A stretch of 17,307 bases of DNA from Planctomycetaceae bacterium (lineage in GTDB: Bacteria; Planctomycetota; Planctomycetia; Planctomycetales; Planctomycetaceae): positions 1-17,307 of the forward strand of contig JACKHO010000014.1 in NCBI GenBank assembly GCA_020638955.1. The letters run 5' to 3'. The translations under genes were made by a program, and so were the position numbers. Shown here piece by piece: positions 1-8,624 of the stretch (position 1 is its first letter; the number at the start of each line of letters is the position of its first letter). The notes below the pieces were generated by a model. It saw nothing but the letters and a program-made list of their open reading frames with translations. It searched no databases and was not told the DNA's origin.

Positions 1-50
1 GGCGCAGCCACACAGAACCGTCTCAACCAATCAACCCGTGACGTCAGCAT
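1..50 (-). CDS. Probable DUF1501 protein, N-terminal fragment (partial, leaves window)
   Basis: An ATG on the minus strand at 50-48 opens a frame that stays open to the window edge and reads MLTSRVDWLRRFCVAA. The short polar start with a basic pair before a hydrophobic stretch resembles the Tat-like leader of planctomycete DUF1501 proteins. That family commonly lies directly downstream of PSCyt1/DUF1549/DUF1553 genes. The ATG follows the stop of the upstream gene after a single nucleotide, so translational coupling is likely; no clear separate ribosome binding site is visible. Only 16 codons are present, so the family call rests on position plus leader and is an inference. It could instead be another exported protein. 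Confidence 0.5.
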   Translation of the reverse strand, partial: MLTSRVDWLRRFCVAA

Positions 51-51
51 T

Positions 52-3000
52 TTACGGAATGAACAAAAACTCATTGCTGTTAAACAGCACGCGGCACAAC
101 GTCGCGAGATCGTATTCCTCGACGACCTGAACGGAAGTCGCCAGTTCGCTGGATGATGGAGCCCGGCCAAGCGTCAGCCGAAATGTTCGCTGCACTTGGG
201 CTTTCACGTCGTTGGGCGTTTCCTCCTGTACCCGGGCAGCCAGGGCCTCGGCCTGCTGCAGCACGAAGTCACTGTTGAACAAGTTGAGCGCCTGAATAGC
301 CGTCGTGGACTGGCTCCGCTTCGGCATCGACTGGCCGGCGTCGGGACAGTCGAAGGCGCCGAACACGGGGACCGACTCCATTCTGACCTTGTGAGCGTAA
401 ATCATCCGGCGCATTTCATTGGGGCTGAATTCTTCGACCGGCGGAAAGCCGCTCAGGCCGCCACGCGTTTTGAAGAAATTGAATCCACTGCCGTACATGG
501 TCAAATTCAGTTGTCCACTCACCGCCAGCATGCTGTCCCGAATGGTTTCGGCTTCAATGCGATGTGCAGGAAATCTCCACAGCAAACGGCAGTCGGCGTC
601 TTTCTGTGCGGCGATGGCATTCACGTCGCTCGACTGCTGATACGTGCGCGAATTGAGAATGAGTTTGTGGATGTGTTTCACCGACCAACCACTTTCAATG
701 AACTGTGTCGCCAACCAGTCGAGCAGGAGGGGATGCGATGGTGGGCTTCCGTTGAGTCCGAAATCACTCGGCGTACTGACCAGCCCCTGACCGAAGTGGT
801 GCTGCCAGATTCGATTCACCATGACCCGAGCCGTTAAAGGATGCTCGGGACGCGTGATCCAGTTGGCAAGAGCCAGACGCCGGTCCTGTTCGCTCTCGAA
901 GTTGGCATTGATGGCCCCAAAGAATTCCGGCACTGCGGGACCGACCGGCCTGATACGCTGTTCGGGATCGCCCCGCCGTAAGACAAATGTCTCTTCGGGA
1001 TCACGGAACACACCTCCATATACCTGCTGATTCTGTCCCAGCTCTACCAGCCGCTTGTTCAACGCGGCGACCTGCTCGATGAGAGTGTTTACATTTTCTC
1101 CCGCCTCGTCGCTGGCATTGCGAATACGCAGCGTGAGTTCGTCGAAAGGCGTCCCCATGGGAAGACGGTCTTTGTCCGTCGCGACAGTGGTCCAATTCTC
1201 ACCGTCAATGGATAGCTCGATGCGATAGTGAATCGCGAGGCGGTCAGGGAATTTCCCGTTGCGGTCACGCCCCCAGACTACTCGGTCCACGACTTGCGGT
1301 TCGGCAAACTCGATTTGCGCCCAGCCTTTGCCGTGCTCGTTCGAAATCCAGCTTCGCTCGTTGCCGTACTGGCCGTCATTTATGTGCGGCAACTGATGTC
1401 GCCCCGTGTTGCTGTAGTTGCCTGAGGAAGTTGGCACCCCACCACGTTCGGCCAGAGCTACGTTTACTGGGTTTTCACCTGCAGTGTAGACCTCCAGTTC
1501 ATCCAGGCAGGGCTCGTGTTTGTTGTCGTCGATGGTTTTCAGAGAGGTAAACCGGACAAACTTCGCCTTGGTCGGCGCAAACCGTTCCACGTTTTTCAAA
1601 GGGCTGACTGGTACTCGCAGTTTGAGACGAGAGGGAGCAGCAGAATCTGTAGTCGCCTGCAGTACTATGACATCGGCGGTGATGCCCGTGCCAGTTTCAC
1701 CGCCCCGAAGAATGAGCTTGGACGCAGCAGTCCATTCGTGAACTCCCGCATCGAACAGGCCGCTCCATTGCGGGGTTTGCTCAGTCTCACCCGTCGTTAC
1801 ATAGGCGGGGTAGTACTGATCGGCCCGAGCAACTTCCTGTTGATCTTCTTTGGTCGTCAAATCGCCGTCGACATCGAGCACGTACCGTGCGTCACGAGTA
1901 TGCACGCCGCTGCCATGCACTCCCCAGGAAATCCAAAGCCGGTACTTTCCTTCGACGCCCGGTCGGTAGGTGAACACGTCCTGGCCCGGAGTGTTGTTCC
2001 ACCACGTGTAACGACTGCGGCTGAGATTGGGTAATCGCTGGTGATCTCCCACGTCGTCACGGTAACCACGCTGCTTTCCTTCGGGATTGGTGCCATGTCC
2101 GTTTTTCTGCTGGAGCAGTTCCACGAGGCTCTCATCTTCATCATCGATAATGACGACATCACGCGTGTCAGCAATGGATTCCAGTTTGGCCAATTCGGCT
2201 TCGACGGAATTCAGTTGGCTGCGAACTTTCCCTTTCTCTGACATGCGGTGGTGGTAGGCTTCGTCCTGAATGACGCGATCACCGTAGTAAACACCTGCGA
2301 AAAACGCCTGCAGGGCGTAGTAGTCCTGTTGGGACACGGGATCGAACTTATGGTCGTGACAGCGCGCGCATCCAATGGTGAGCCCCAGGAATGTACTGCC
2401 CGTGCCGACAATGATTTCGTCGAGTGAATCTTGTCGCGCCAGTCGAATAGAGGCGTCGTCTTTGCCAATTTGCCCCGGCAACAGAACGGCAGAAGCTACG
2501 AGGAATCCAGTGGCAGCGTCCTCTTCAAATGCATCGCCGGCTAGTTGTTCGCGCACGAACTGATCGTATGGCTTGTCGTCGTTGAATGCGCGAATGACAT
2601 AGTCGCGATACGGCCACGCATTCTCGCGCGGTGTGTTGACCTCGAATCCGTGAGTGTCAGCGTAACGGACCACGTCGAGCCAATGCTGCGCCCAGCGTTC
2701 ACCATACCGCGGGCTGGAAAGGACGTTGTCGACCAGTCGCGACCATTTCTTTTCCGCAGAGTCGCCGGTGTATGCGTCGATTTGTTCAATCGTCGGCGGG
2801 AGGCCATGCATGTCGAGGTAAAGCCGACGTACGAGGTCGACGTCTTCCGCACGTTTTGCGAATTGGAGATCTTCTGACTTCAGCCTCGCTTCTATGAACT
2901 CGTCGATGCTCTGATGCGGGAACTCCGTTTGCAAAGGCTGAAAAGCCCAATGGCTGCTGGGATCGGTCAAAGGCCTCTCAGATGCCGGTGATCTCGCTCC

Positions 3001-3375
3001 GCTGGCAATCCATTTTCGAATTGCCTCCTGTTGACTCGCGGTGACCGGTTCTCCCTCGGGCGGCATGCGCTCAAACCCTTCAGTCGAGGCAATGCGGAGG
3101 AGGATTTCACTTTGACCAGGATCATCAAGATTAATGACTTGCCCGTTTTCGCTGCCCTTCCGAACGAGTTCCCCCGTGTCGAGACGCAATCCCGCTTCCT
3201 GTTTCAGTGGCCCGTGACAACTCACGCACTTCGTCTTCAGCAGCGGTTTGACATCCTTCTCGTACAGTCCAGGGTCATCTGCCCGGACCGAGTCCAGGTA
3301 CAGCACTGGAAACAGAATCGCTGCAACGAACAAAGCGAACGGAATCAACGTTCTCTTGGAGATACACTGCTGCAT
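52..3375 (-). CDS. PSCyt1/DUF1549/DUF1553 haem-motif protein with golvesin-like and discoidin-like inserts
   Basis: Numbering below is from an upstream in-frame ATG at 3414 (1120 aa). I prefer the ATG at 3375 (1107 aa) because it places a basic n-region directly before the hydrophobic signal segment (about residues 22-45); neither start has a clear ribosome binding site. A cytochrome c-type motif CVSCH lies at 63-67 (PSCyt1). DUF1549 spans about 168-375 and ends in a second haem-type motif, CARCH, at 349-353. A coiled-coil-like segment follows (about 391-417). Then comes a beta-rich golvesin-like domain (about 460-585) and a discoidin/F5-8C-like domain (about 615-748), both typical of extracellular carbohydrate or surface binding. 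A second short coiled coil (about 773-797) leads into DUF1553 (about 840-1115). The protein is predicted to act outside the inner membrane. The enzymatic role of the family is not established; redox or polysaccharide-related functions are only suggested by the domains. A probable DUF1501 gene follows immediately. Confidence 0.9.
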   Translation of the reverse strand: MQQCISKRTLIPFALFVAAILFPVLYLDSVRADDPGLYEKDVKPLLKTKCVSCHGPLKQEAGLRLDTGELVRKGSENGQVINLDDPGQSEILLRIASTEGFERMPPEGEPVTASQQEAIRKWIASGARSPASERPLTDPSSHWAFQPLQTEFPHQSIDEFIEARLKSEDLQFAKRAEDVDLVRRLYLDMHGLPPTIEQIDAYTGDSAEKKWSRLVDNVLSSPRYGERWAQHWLDVVRYADTHGFEVNTPRENAWPYRDYVIRAFNDDKPYDQFVREQLAGDAFEEDAATGFLVASAVLLPGQIGKDDASIRLARQDSLDEIIVGTGSTFLGLTIGCARCHDHKFDPVSQQDYYALQAFFAGVYYGDRVIQDEAYHHRMSEKGKVRSQLNSVEAELAKLESIADTRDVVIIDDEDESLVELLQQKNGHGTNPEGKQRGYRDDVGDHQRLPNLSRSRYTWWNNTPGQDVFTYRPGVEGKYRLWISWGVHGSGVHTRDARYVLDVDGDLTTKEDQQEVARADQYYPAYVTTGETEQTPQWSGLFDAGVHEWTAASKLILRGGETGTGITADVIVLQATTDSAAPSRLKLRVPVSPLKNVERFAPTKAKFVRFTSLKTIDDNKHEPCLDELEVYTAGENPVNVALAERGGVPTSSGNYSNTGRHQLPHINDGQYGNERSWISNEHGKGWAQIEFAEPQVVDRVVWGRDRNGKFPDRLAIHYRIELSIDGENWTTVATDKDRLPMGTPFDELTLRIRNASDEAGENVNTLIEQVAALNKRLVELGQNQQVYGGVFRDPEETFVLRRGDPEQRIRPVGPAVPEFFGAINANFESEQDRRLALANWITRPEHPLTARVMVNRIWQHHFGQGLVSTPSDFGLNGSPPSHPLLLDWLATQFIESGWSVKHIHKLILNSRTYQQSSDVNAIAAQKDADCRLLWRFPAHRIEAETIRDSMLAVSGQLNLTMYGSGFNFFKTRGGLSGFPPVEEFSPNEMRRMIYAHKVRMESVPVFGAFDCPDAGQSMPKRSQSTTAIQALNLFNSDFVLQQAEALAARVQEETPNDVKAQVQRTFRLTLGRAPSSSELATSVQVVEEYDLATLCRVLFNSNEFLFIP

Positions 3376-3455
3376 GGAGACATCATCAAACGGACAACGG
3401 AGACTCGTGCTCATGCATAAAGCGTAGCAAAATCCGTGTTGTACGTTCGAGATCG

Positions 3456-3485
3456 ATTGGAATTCGCTGCCGCTGCGATTGTCAA
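3456..3485 (-). promoter_or_regulatory. Candidate promoter for the PSCyt1/DUF1549/DUF1553 gene
   Basis: On the minus strand a perfect -35 hexamer TTGACA (plus 3480-3485) is followed after 18 nt by TCCAAT (plus 3456-3461), which matches the -10 consensus at four of six positions. It lies in the gap between hisC and the downstream gene, so it could start a transcript independent of hisC. The weak -10 makes this only a candidate. Confidence 0.3.
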
Positions 3486-3509
3486 ATCTCTCCGCGCCGA
3501 TTCAATCCG

Positions 3510-4583
3510 TCACACAATTTCCCGCAGTGTGTTCAGGAAATGCGTGACTTCGTCATCAGTGCCGACGGTAATGCGCAGGCCGTCGAGAATTCCACCGGGG
3601 CGGGATTCGTTCTGGAACTTCATGTAGCGGATGAGGATTTTGCGTCCCTTGAGCTGTTCGTACAACTCGAAGTGTGACCGCGTGGGATGCGTGGCCCACA
3701 CAAAGTTTGCCTGAGAAGGAACCGTGTTGAAGCCCAGTGCCTGCAGACCTTCATCGAGTCGCTGCCGAGAGGCACAGATCTTTTGACGGTTACTGAGCAT
3801 CCAATCCTGGTCGCGAATTGCCGCTTCCGCTGCGGCGAGTGCGACGGCGTCGCAGTTGTAGCTGTCTTTGACTTTCCGCATTCCGGAAATCAAGTCGGGA
3901 TGAGCCACGGCAAATCCGAAGCGAATTCCCGCCAGACTATACGACTTACTCAGTGTGCGTGTGACGATAAGCTGCCGATTCCCGTCGCTCTTCAGCAATT
4001 CCATTTTGTGAGGATTGTCAGTGAAGTCGCCGTAGGCTTCGTCCAGAATGAGAACCCCATCGGGCGGAATGAGCGACCGAATGGTTTCGTCATCCCAGCG
4101 ATTTCCGGACGGGCTGTTTGGATTGGGGACAAACAGAATTTTCGCGGCGGCAATGAGTGGCTTATTCTGCTGGAAGTTCCAGCTCCAGTCGGCATTCAGT
4201 CGGAGGCGAGCGAACCGAGCCCCCTGAATTTCTGCCAGCGTTTCGTACAGGATATAACTGGGATACGGATATGCCACCAAATCTTTGGAATCGGCGAAGG
4301 CGCGGAGAATGAGCGTGAGATTCTCATCGCTTCCGTTGGCCGGGAGAATCCAGTCCGGGTCCAAATCAAACAACTCCGCCGCGGCTCGACAAAATGACTT
4401 CCCCAGCGGGTCAGGGTAGACGTTCAAGCGTCCCGTTGCCGTGCGTTGAATGGCTTCCACGACCCGCGGTGACGGAGGGTAAGGATTCTCGTTCGTATTG
4501 AGCTTCGTCCAGCCCGTTTCCTGTGGTTGTTCCCCGGGAACGTAGGCCGCCAGCTTCTCAACATTGTCGCGGAACAGACTCAT
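3510..4583 (-). CDS. hisC: Histidinol-phosphate aminotransferase (HisC)
   Basis: A PLP-dependent class I/II (fold type I) aminotransferase of 357 residues, the normal size for HisC. It converts histidinol phosphate and 2-oxoglutarate to imidazole-acetol phosphate and glutamate in cytoplasmic histidine biosynthesis. Visible landmarks are the N-terminal LNTNENPYPPSP block (28-39), the PNPNSPSG loop (153-160), the DEAY motif (181-184) with the PLP-contacting Asp, the Schiff-base lysine in TLSKSYSLAG (Lys213), and the C-terminal LRITVGT (336-342) carrying the substrate carboxylate-binding Arg. It is not in a histidine operon here. It sits 65 nt downstream of der on the same strand, so co-transcription is possible. 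Related family members act on aromatic amino acids or threonine phosphate, so substrate is inferred, though the N-terminus is HisC-like. Confidence 0.88.
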   Translation of the reverse strand: MSLFRDNVEKLAAYVPGEQPQETGWTKLNTNENPYPPSPRVVEAIQRTATGRLNVYPDPLGKSFCRAAAELFDLDPDWILPANGSDENLTLILRAFADSKDLVAYPYPSYILYETLAEIQGARFARLRLNADWSWNFQQNKPLIAAAKILFVPNPNSPSGNRWDDETIRSLIPPDGVLILDEAYGDFTDNPHKMELLKSDGNRQLIVTRTLSKSYSLAGIRFGFAVAHPDLISGMRKVKDSYNCDAVALAAAEAAIRDQDWMLSNRQKICASRQRLDEGLQALGFNTVPSQANFVWATHPTRSHFELYEQLKGRKILIRYMKFQNESRPGGILDGLRITVGTDDEVTHFLNTLREIV

Positions 4584-4648
4584 AGTGTGACAAACTTCAG
4601 TGTCAAATGGTTGGTTGATTGGTCAACAATCTCACACGGCGCGAGGGA

Positions 4649-6013
4649 CTAGTCCTGTGGGAATTCGTCCATGTCACGCTCCCCTTTTCCCCGCATGTAG
4701 AGTCGGATGGGGACTTCCTTGAACGGGAGGGCATCACGGAAAACGCCGAGCAAATACCGCTTCCAGGCGGGGTCGAATAGGTCGGGATCATTGCACTTCA
4801 CGACAATGGTTGGCGGTTCGGTCGCAACCTGTGTCGCAAAGTAGGCTCTACCACGTCGGCTCGGTTTTCCCTTGGGAGGATTCTTTCGCATGGCCGCCTG
4901 CAGCAGTCGATTCAACACCCCCGTGCCAACGCGCGTCATGGCCTGCTTGTAAATTGCCTGAGCCAGATTCACCAGCGGCTTAATGTTGCGTTGTTCTGCC
5001 GCGGTAATGAACGCCACCGGGACGTGTCGCAATGAAGCGAATTCTGAGAAGAGGTAGTCGGCCCATTTCTCGTTGGTCATTCCACGCTCAAGAGCCAGGT
5101 CCCACTTGTTCACCACGAACACACAGGCCTTGTCCCGCTCCTGGATTTCCTCGACCAGTTTCTTGTCGACGCGAGAAATGGGATTCGTGGCATCAAAAAA
5201 CATGAACACCACATTCGCCCGGCGAATGCTCTTCTGGGCGCGAACGAGTCCATAGAACTCAATGTCGTTCGCGAGACTTTTCCTTTTGCGAACACCCGGA
5301 GTGTCGATGGCGACGAACGACTTTCCATCCAACTCGAACCGCAAGTCGACACTGTCTCGGGTTGTTCCGGCAACCTCACTGACAATCATGCGGTCGGTGT
5401 CGGCCAGGGCGTTGATAAACGTACTCTTTCCCACATTTCGCCGACCAACAATGGCCAGCTTCAGTTCAGGTTCCTCTGACAGCACTCCCCCGGACGTCGA
5501 TTCGGTTTCGTCGGCGGGCGGGAGCATTTCGAGAATGGCGTCGAGCAACTCCGTCTTGCCCCGGTTGGCTTTGACGCTGGTCTGCACCAACAGATCTCCG
5601 CCGAAACCGTAATACTCATGGATTTCCATGTCGGTTTTGGGAGAATCGCATTTGTTAATCACCAGGACTTTGGGCGTCTCCATACGACGGAGTTTGTCCG
5701 CGACAATTCGATCGAGGCTCGTTGGTGGCGAACTGCCGTCTACCACAAACAGGATGAGTTGTGCCTCGTCGAGCGCGAACTGGATTTGCCTCTCGACGTC
5801 GTCGGACAGGTCATCGGAGTCGACAATTCCAATTCCGCCGGTATCGACGAATTCGAAATAGCGCTCTTTGTGATGCATTAAGTACGTGACGCGGTCGCGG
5901 GTTACACCGGCTGTGGGATCGACGACAGAAACAAACTTACCCGCCTGCCAGTTCAGGATCGAACTCTTTCCCACGTTGGGACGACCGACAATGGCAACTT
6001 TCGGAATAGACAT
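4649..6013 (-). CDS. der: Ribosome-biogenesis GTPase Der (EngA)
   Basis: Der is an essential GTPase with two tandem G domains that acts in assembly of the 50S ribosomal subunit. At 454 residues it has the usual length. G domain 1 shows the P-loop GRPNVGKSS (10-18), the DTGG switch II motif (57-60) and NKCD (120-123). G domain 2 shows GRRNVGKST (190-198), DTPG (237-240) and NKWD (302-305). The C-terminal KH-like domain covers about 355-445. After the first P-loop the protein reads ILNW instead of the common LFNR; all GTP-binding motifs are otherwise intact. The ATG at 6013 is preceded by an AGG-type ribosome binding site. The gene precedes hisC on the same strand with a 65-nt gap. Confidence 0.96.
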   Translation of the reverse strand: MSIPKVAIVGRPNVGKSSILNWQAGKFVSVVDPTAGVTRDRVTYLMHHKERYFEFVDTGGIGIVDSDDLSDDVERQIQFALDEAQLILFVVDGSSPPTSLDRIVADKLRRMETPKVLVINKCDSPKTDMEIHEYYGFGGDLLVQTSVKANRGKTELLDAILEMLPPADETESTSGGVLSEEPELKLAIVGRRNVGKSTFINALADTDRMIVSEVAGTTRDSVDLRFELDGKSFVAIDTPGVRKRKSLANDIEFYGLVRAQKSIRRANVVFMFFDATNPISRVDKKLVEEIQERDKACVFVVNKWDLALERGMTNEKWADYLFSEFASLRHVPVAFITAAEQRNIKPLVNLAQAIYKQAMTRVGTGVLNRLLQAAMRKNPPKGKPSRRGRAYFATQVATEPPTIVVKCNDPDLFDPAWKRYLLGVFRDALPFKEVPIRLYMRGKGERDMDEFPQD

Positions 6014-6283
6014 GACTTACCTGAACCGCAAACACGCCCCTCGGCGCACAAATCCCTCGCAAACTCGCGGGGAAGACTTCAAACCAGTCGCCGGGAAGGT
6101 ATTGAAAGGATGGACGGAGGCCACCACAGGCGTCACCAGATGAGCAGGAACTCACCAACTATCACGCCGCAATCCCTGACGAGTTGCCACATTGTAGCGA
6201 GACGCTGTCATTCCGTCCTGCATTGAAATGGGCAAATCAGGCGTGTTCGCTGGAGAATTGTCGCCGTTGGACCGTTTTTATTG
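6014..6283. other. Intergenic region upstream of der
   Basis: This stretch between the der start and the pcm terminator holds no convincing gene. The short open frames crossing it on both strands extend into der or pcm in the wrong frame and look like shadows. It presumably contains the der promoter on the minus strand, but I could not pick a clear -35/-10 pair. Confidence 0.5.
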
Positions 6284-6310
6284 TCAAAAAAGGCCGCGAC
6301 CGGTCGGCCT
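6284..6310 (-). terminator. Intrinsic terminator overlapping the stop codon of pcm
   Basis: On the minus strand a 6-bp GC-rich stem AGGCCG/CGGCCT (plus 6305-6310 and 6291-6296) with an 8-nt loop is followed directly by a run of six T (plus 6286-6291 read as A). The 5' arm begins inside the TAG stop codon of the methyltransferase gene (6309-6311), so transcription ends almost at the end of the coding region. This separates pcm from der transcriptionally. Confidence 0.75.
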
Positions 6311-7523
6311 ACTGGCCGGGCTCCAGCTTGAAGCCGTCAAGGTCCAGGGTACCGGTGGCCCCATTCAGTCCCACCTGCATAATGGCTTCCCGAGCGTCTT
6401 TAGGGACTGGAAGCTGCCGGAATACTCGCGTCCACTCAGGAGAATCGGCCAGCCAGGGGCCAATGGCAATGTTCCCAATAGGAACCCGCTGGCTGTTAAA
6501 GAAGTGCAGCACGAATGCGGGTTGCTCCCGGTTGCTCTGCCCCTGTCGGATGTCTTTGGTCCGGAAGTAGAACTCGACATTCACAGAACGGACTTTCGAA
6601 CCGTCCAAGGCCATGCCCTGCAGCATGTGCGCTTCCCGGCCGGAAACATCGTTTTCAAACCGCAGGAAACGTTCCCCTTCTTTGGCCCCCTCAGAGACCA
6701 GCTGTGAACGCCGCTGATAGTGCCAGCCGTCAGCGAGACCGTCTTCATTTTCGTCAACTTCCAGTCCGCCATTCTTGATTTCCGGTCGGGCACCATCGGG
6801 CTTGACCTCGCGGAGTTCTTCCATTTTTCCGGTCATGGGGACGAACAGCGTCGGAATGAGTTTTGTCTCGACGAGTTTTCCATCCTTCTTCTCAAGTAAA
6901 TGGAAAACCTGCTCGTAGCGATGCCCAATGGGAATGATCATACGGCCGCCGTCTTTGAGTTGATCGATGAGCGGCTGAGGCACAGCTTCCGGCGAGCACG
7001 TGACAATGATTTTGTCGAACGGTGCGGCTTCCTTCCATCCCTGGTAACCATCACCGATGCGCGTGTGGATGTTCTCGTACTTCAGGCGTTTGAGCAAGTC
7101 GCCCGCGCGACGCCCCAGCGGCTCGACAATTTCGATGGTGTAGACTTCGCCCACAATTTGCGAAATGACCGCCGCCTGGTAGCCGCTTCCCGTCCCGATT
7201 TCCAAAACCTTGTCGGTCGGCTGCGGATCGAGCACTTCCGTCATGTACGCCACAATGAACGGCGGCGAAATGGTTTGCTTGAAACCAATGTTCAGAGCCT
7301 GATCGGAATAGGCCTGGTTGCGTAACGTGGGACTCACAAACAAGTGCCGTGGCACGGTTCGCACGGCGTCGAGCACGCGTTCGTCAGTGACCCCTTCGGC
7401 GACGATGTGGTCCTGCACCATACGCAAGCGTTGTTCGGTGAACGCATCCTGCGACAGTGCGGTGTCGATAGACACGGACAGAATGAACGCAAACAGGGAA
7501 CAATAGAAAAGAGCGTGTCGCAT
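6309..7523 (-). CDS. pcm: Exported protein-L-isoaspartate O-methyltransferase with C-terminal extension
   Basis: The protein transfers a methyl group from S-adenosylmethionine to abnormal isoaspartyl residues as the first step of protein repair. The ATG at 7523 is chosen over an in-frame ATG at 7547 because GGAG lies 8 nt upstream and the product then starts with a clean signal peptide (hydrophobic residues about 5-23, cleavage likely near LSQ-DA). From 7523 the protein has 404 residues; single-domain PCMTs are about 210. The PCMT domain covers about 27-230, with the SAM-binding motif I EIGTGSGYQAA at 108-118, the preceding QTISPP substrate-loop motif (83-88) and the GGRMIIPIG strand (192-200). 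Residues about 245-404 form a beta-rich domain starting with an acidic DENEDGLADGW segment (257-267) that resembles carbohydrate-binding or calcium-binding modules. Catalytic identity is secure; periplasmic location is inferred from the leader. Confidence 0.88.
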   Translation of the reverse strand: MRHALFYCSLFAFILSVSIDTALSQDAFTEQRLRMVQDHIVAEGVTDERVLDAVRTVPRHLFVSPTLRNQAYSDQALNIGFKQTISPPFIVAYMTEVLDPQPTDKVLEIGTGSGYQAAVISQIVGEVYTIEIVEPLGRRAGDLLKRLKYENIHTRIGDGYQGWKEAAPFDKIIVTCSPEAVPQPLIDQLKDGGRMIIPIGHRYEQVFHLLEKKDGKLVETKLIPTLFVPMTGKMEELREVKPDGARPEIKNGGLEVDENEDGLADGWHYQRRSQLVSEGAKEGERFLRFENDVSGREAHMLQGMALDGSKVRSVNVEFYFRTKDIRQGQSNREQPAFVLHFFNSQRVPIGNIAIGPWLADSPEWTRVFRQLPVPKDAREAIMQVGLNGATGTLDLDGFKLEPGQ

Positions 7524-7658
7524 GGGTGCAACTCCATTCTCAATCAAGCGAGTTTCCAGTGCTCTTCAATGTGTTCGATGAGAACACGCAGCGTCAACAG
7601 GAATCTCGGCTCAAGAGGCGGCAATTGGAGAATTCTCAGGTCGAATCGATGGGTCGAT
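7524..7658. other. Intergenic region upstream of pcm
   Basis: A 135-nt gap between two minus-strand genes. Apart from the GGAG ribosome binding site of pcm (plus 7532-7535) no gene or clear hairpin is visible. A TTGACG hexamer is present on the minus strand but has no good -10 partner. Confidence 0.4.
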
Positions 7659-8624
7659 TTACCGAAAAATGCGTTGTAAGAAAGGACGCGTGGCCGATTC
7701 CGCATCGGCTTCCGGCATGACAGGGTGACGCAGACCCCGCTTCTGAGACTCAACATAGACTTCAGCGGTCACCTTCAACAGCTCGTCCGGAGTTTTGGGA
7801 TCGACACAGTCCAACCGATACGCAGTCTGCTCAACCCACCCCGGCTGCTTCGACATGGCCACGTCCATCATTTCGATGAACAAACTGACTTCCTCAAAAT
7901 TTCGGTCGGCAACATGATTGCTGACCGGGGAAATCAACCGGGCAACGGTCTCAACAGTTTGCGAAGGAAACGACACGAACAAGTCGAGCGTATGGACGAT
8001 CTCTGATTGTCCGTCGGGCGTCACGTTAAACTGCGGCTGCAGGTGCATGAGGGCTTTCGCCTTCAGGGGTCGCTTCAGTGCCGGGCTCTGAAAGTCGCCG
8101 TCACACAGAATGAGATGACTCTTGTCACTTTGATGCAGCACACGGACGTTGCCAATTGTTCCGTCGCCCGTATCAATGGTGAAACTCTCCTGGTCGAGCC
8201 GATTCATTTTCACCTGCGAAATTTGCATCGCTCGCCAAATGCTGATGGCAACATCGGGGTTTTCAGTGAAGTACGAATAGACGCGTGAGTCGGCCTGTAA
8301 TTTAATGGTCGGCAGGCGACGATACAGACTGATTTCATCCAGCACTTCCGCCGCGGCCAACTGTTCGTCGCTTGAAAGCTGGGCCAGTGGCAATTCATCC
8401 ACGGCCTTATTTCGTGTCCAGCGGGACGAGGTTCCTTTCTCAACACGTTCCACTTCAAGCGGTTCATCAGCTTGAGTGGAATTGGCGATTGGAATGACGG
8501 CTTCACCAGCCGTTTGGTCGGTCACAAGTTGCGGTTGTTGCGCCGAGAGAGTCGGCGCATAAAGCAAGACAACAGCTGCTGACAGGACAGCAGGGATCCA
8601 ATGGATCAAGCGCGAACGGATCAT
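7659..8624 (-). CDS. Secreted protein of unknown function
   Basis: I do not recognise a named family. The ATG at 8624 gives a 321-residue protein and is preferred over an upstream ATG at 8729 because it follows a run of seven G that can serve as ribosome binding site. It also begins a standard Sec signal peptide: MIRSR, a hydrophobic core, then a likely cleavage at LSA-QQ. The mature protein opens with a low-complexity linker of about 50 residues and continues as a mixed alpha/beta domain without visible transmembrane segments or catalytic motifs. A block with LPTIKLQADSRVY and IWRAMQISQVKM looks conserved-like, and the last third contains a region resembling a small lipoprotein or scaffold fold. 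It is divergent from cysK and upstream of pcm. Function cannot be assigned; a conserved planctomycete hypothetical is the best guess. Confidence 0.8.
   Translation of the reverse strand: MIRSRLIHWIPAVLSAAVVLLYAPTLSAQQPQLVTDQTAGEAVIPIANSTQADEPLEVERVEKGTSSRWTRNKAVDELPLAQLSSDEQLAAAEVLDEISLYRRLPTIKLQADSRVYSYFTENPDVAISIWRAMQISQVKMNRLDQESFTIDTGDGTIGNVRVLHQSDKSHLILCDGDFQSPALKRPLKAKALMHLQPQFNVTPDGQSEIVHTLDLFVSFPSQTVETVARLISPVSNHVADRNFEEVSLFIEMMDVAMSKQPGWVEQTAYRLDCVDPKTPDELLKVTAEVYVESQKRGLRHPVMPEADAESATRPFLQRIFR

Noticed and set aside
196..837. 213-codon plus-strand open frame
   Set aside because: It lies entirely antisense to the well-supported DUF1553 domain; low-stop antisense frames are common in GC-rich genes.
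7544..7756. 70-codon minus-strand frame between pcm and the secreted protein gene
   Set aside because: It overlaps the end of the secreted protein gene in another frame and has no ribosome binding site or family-like sequence.
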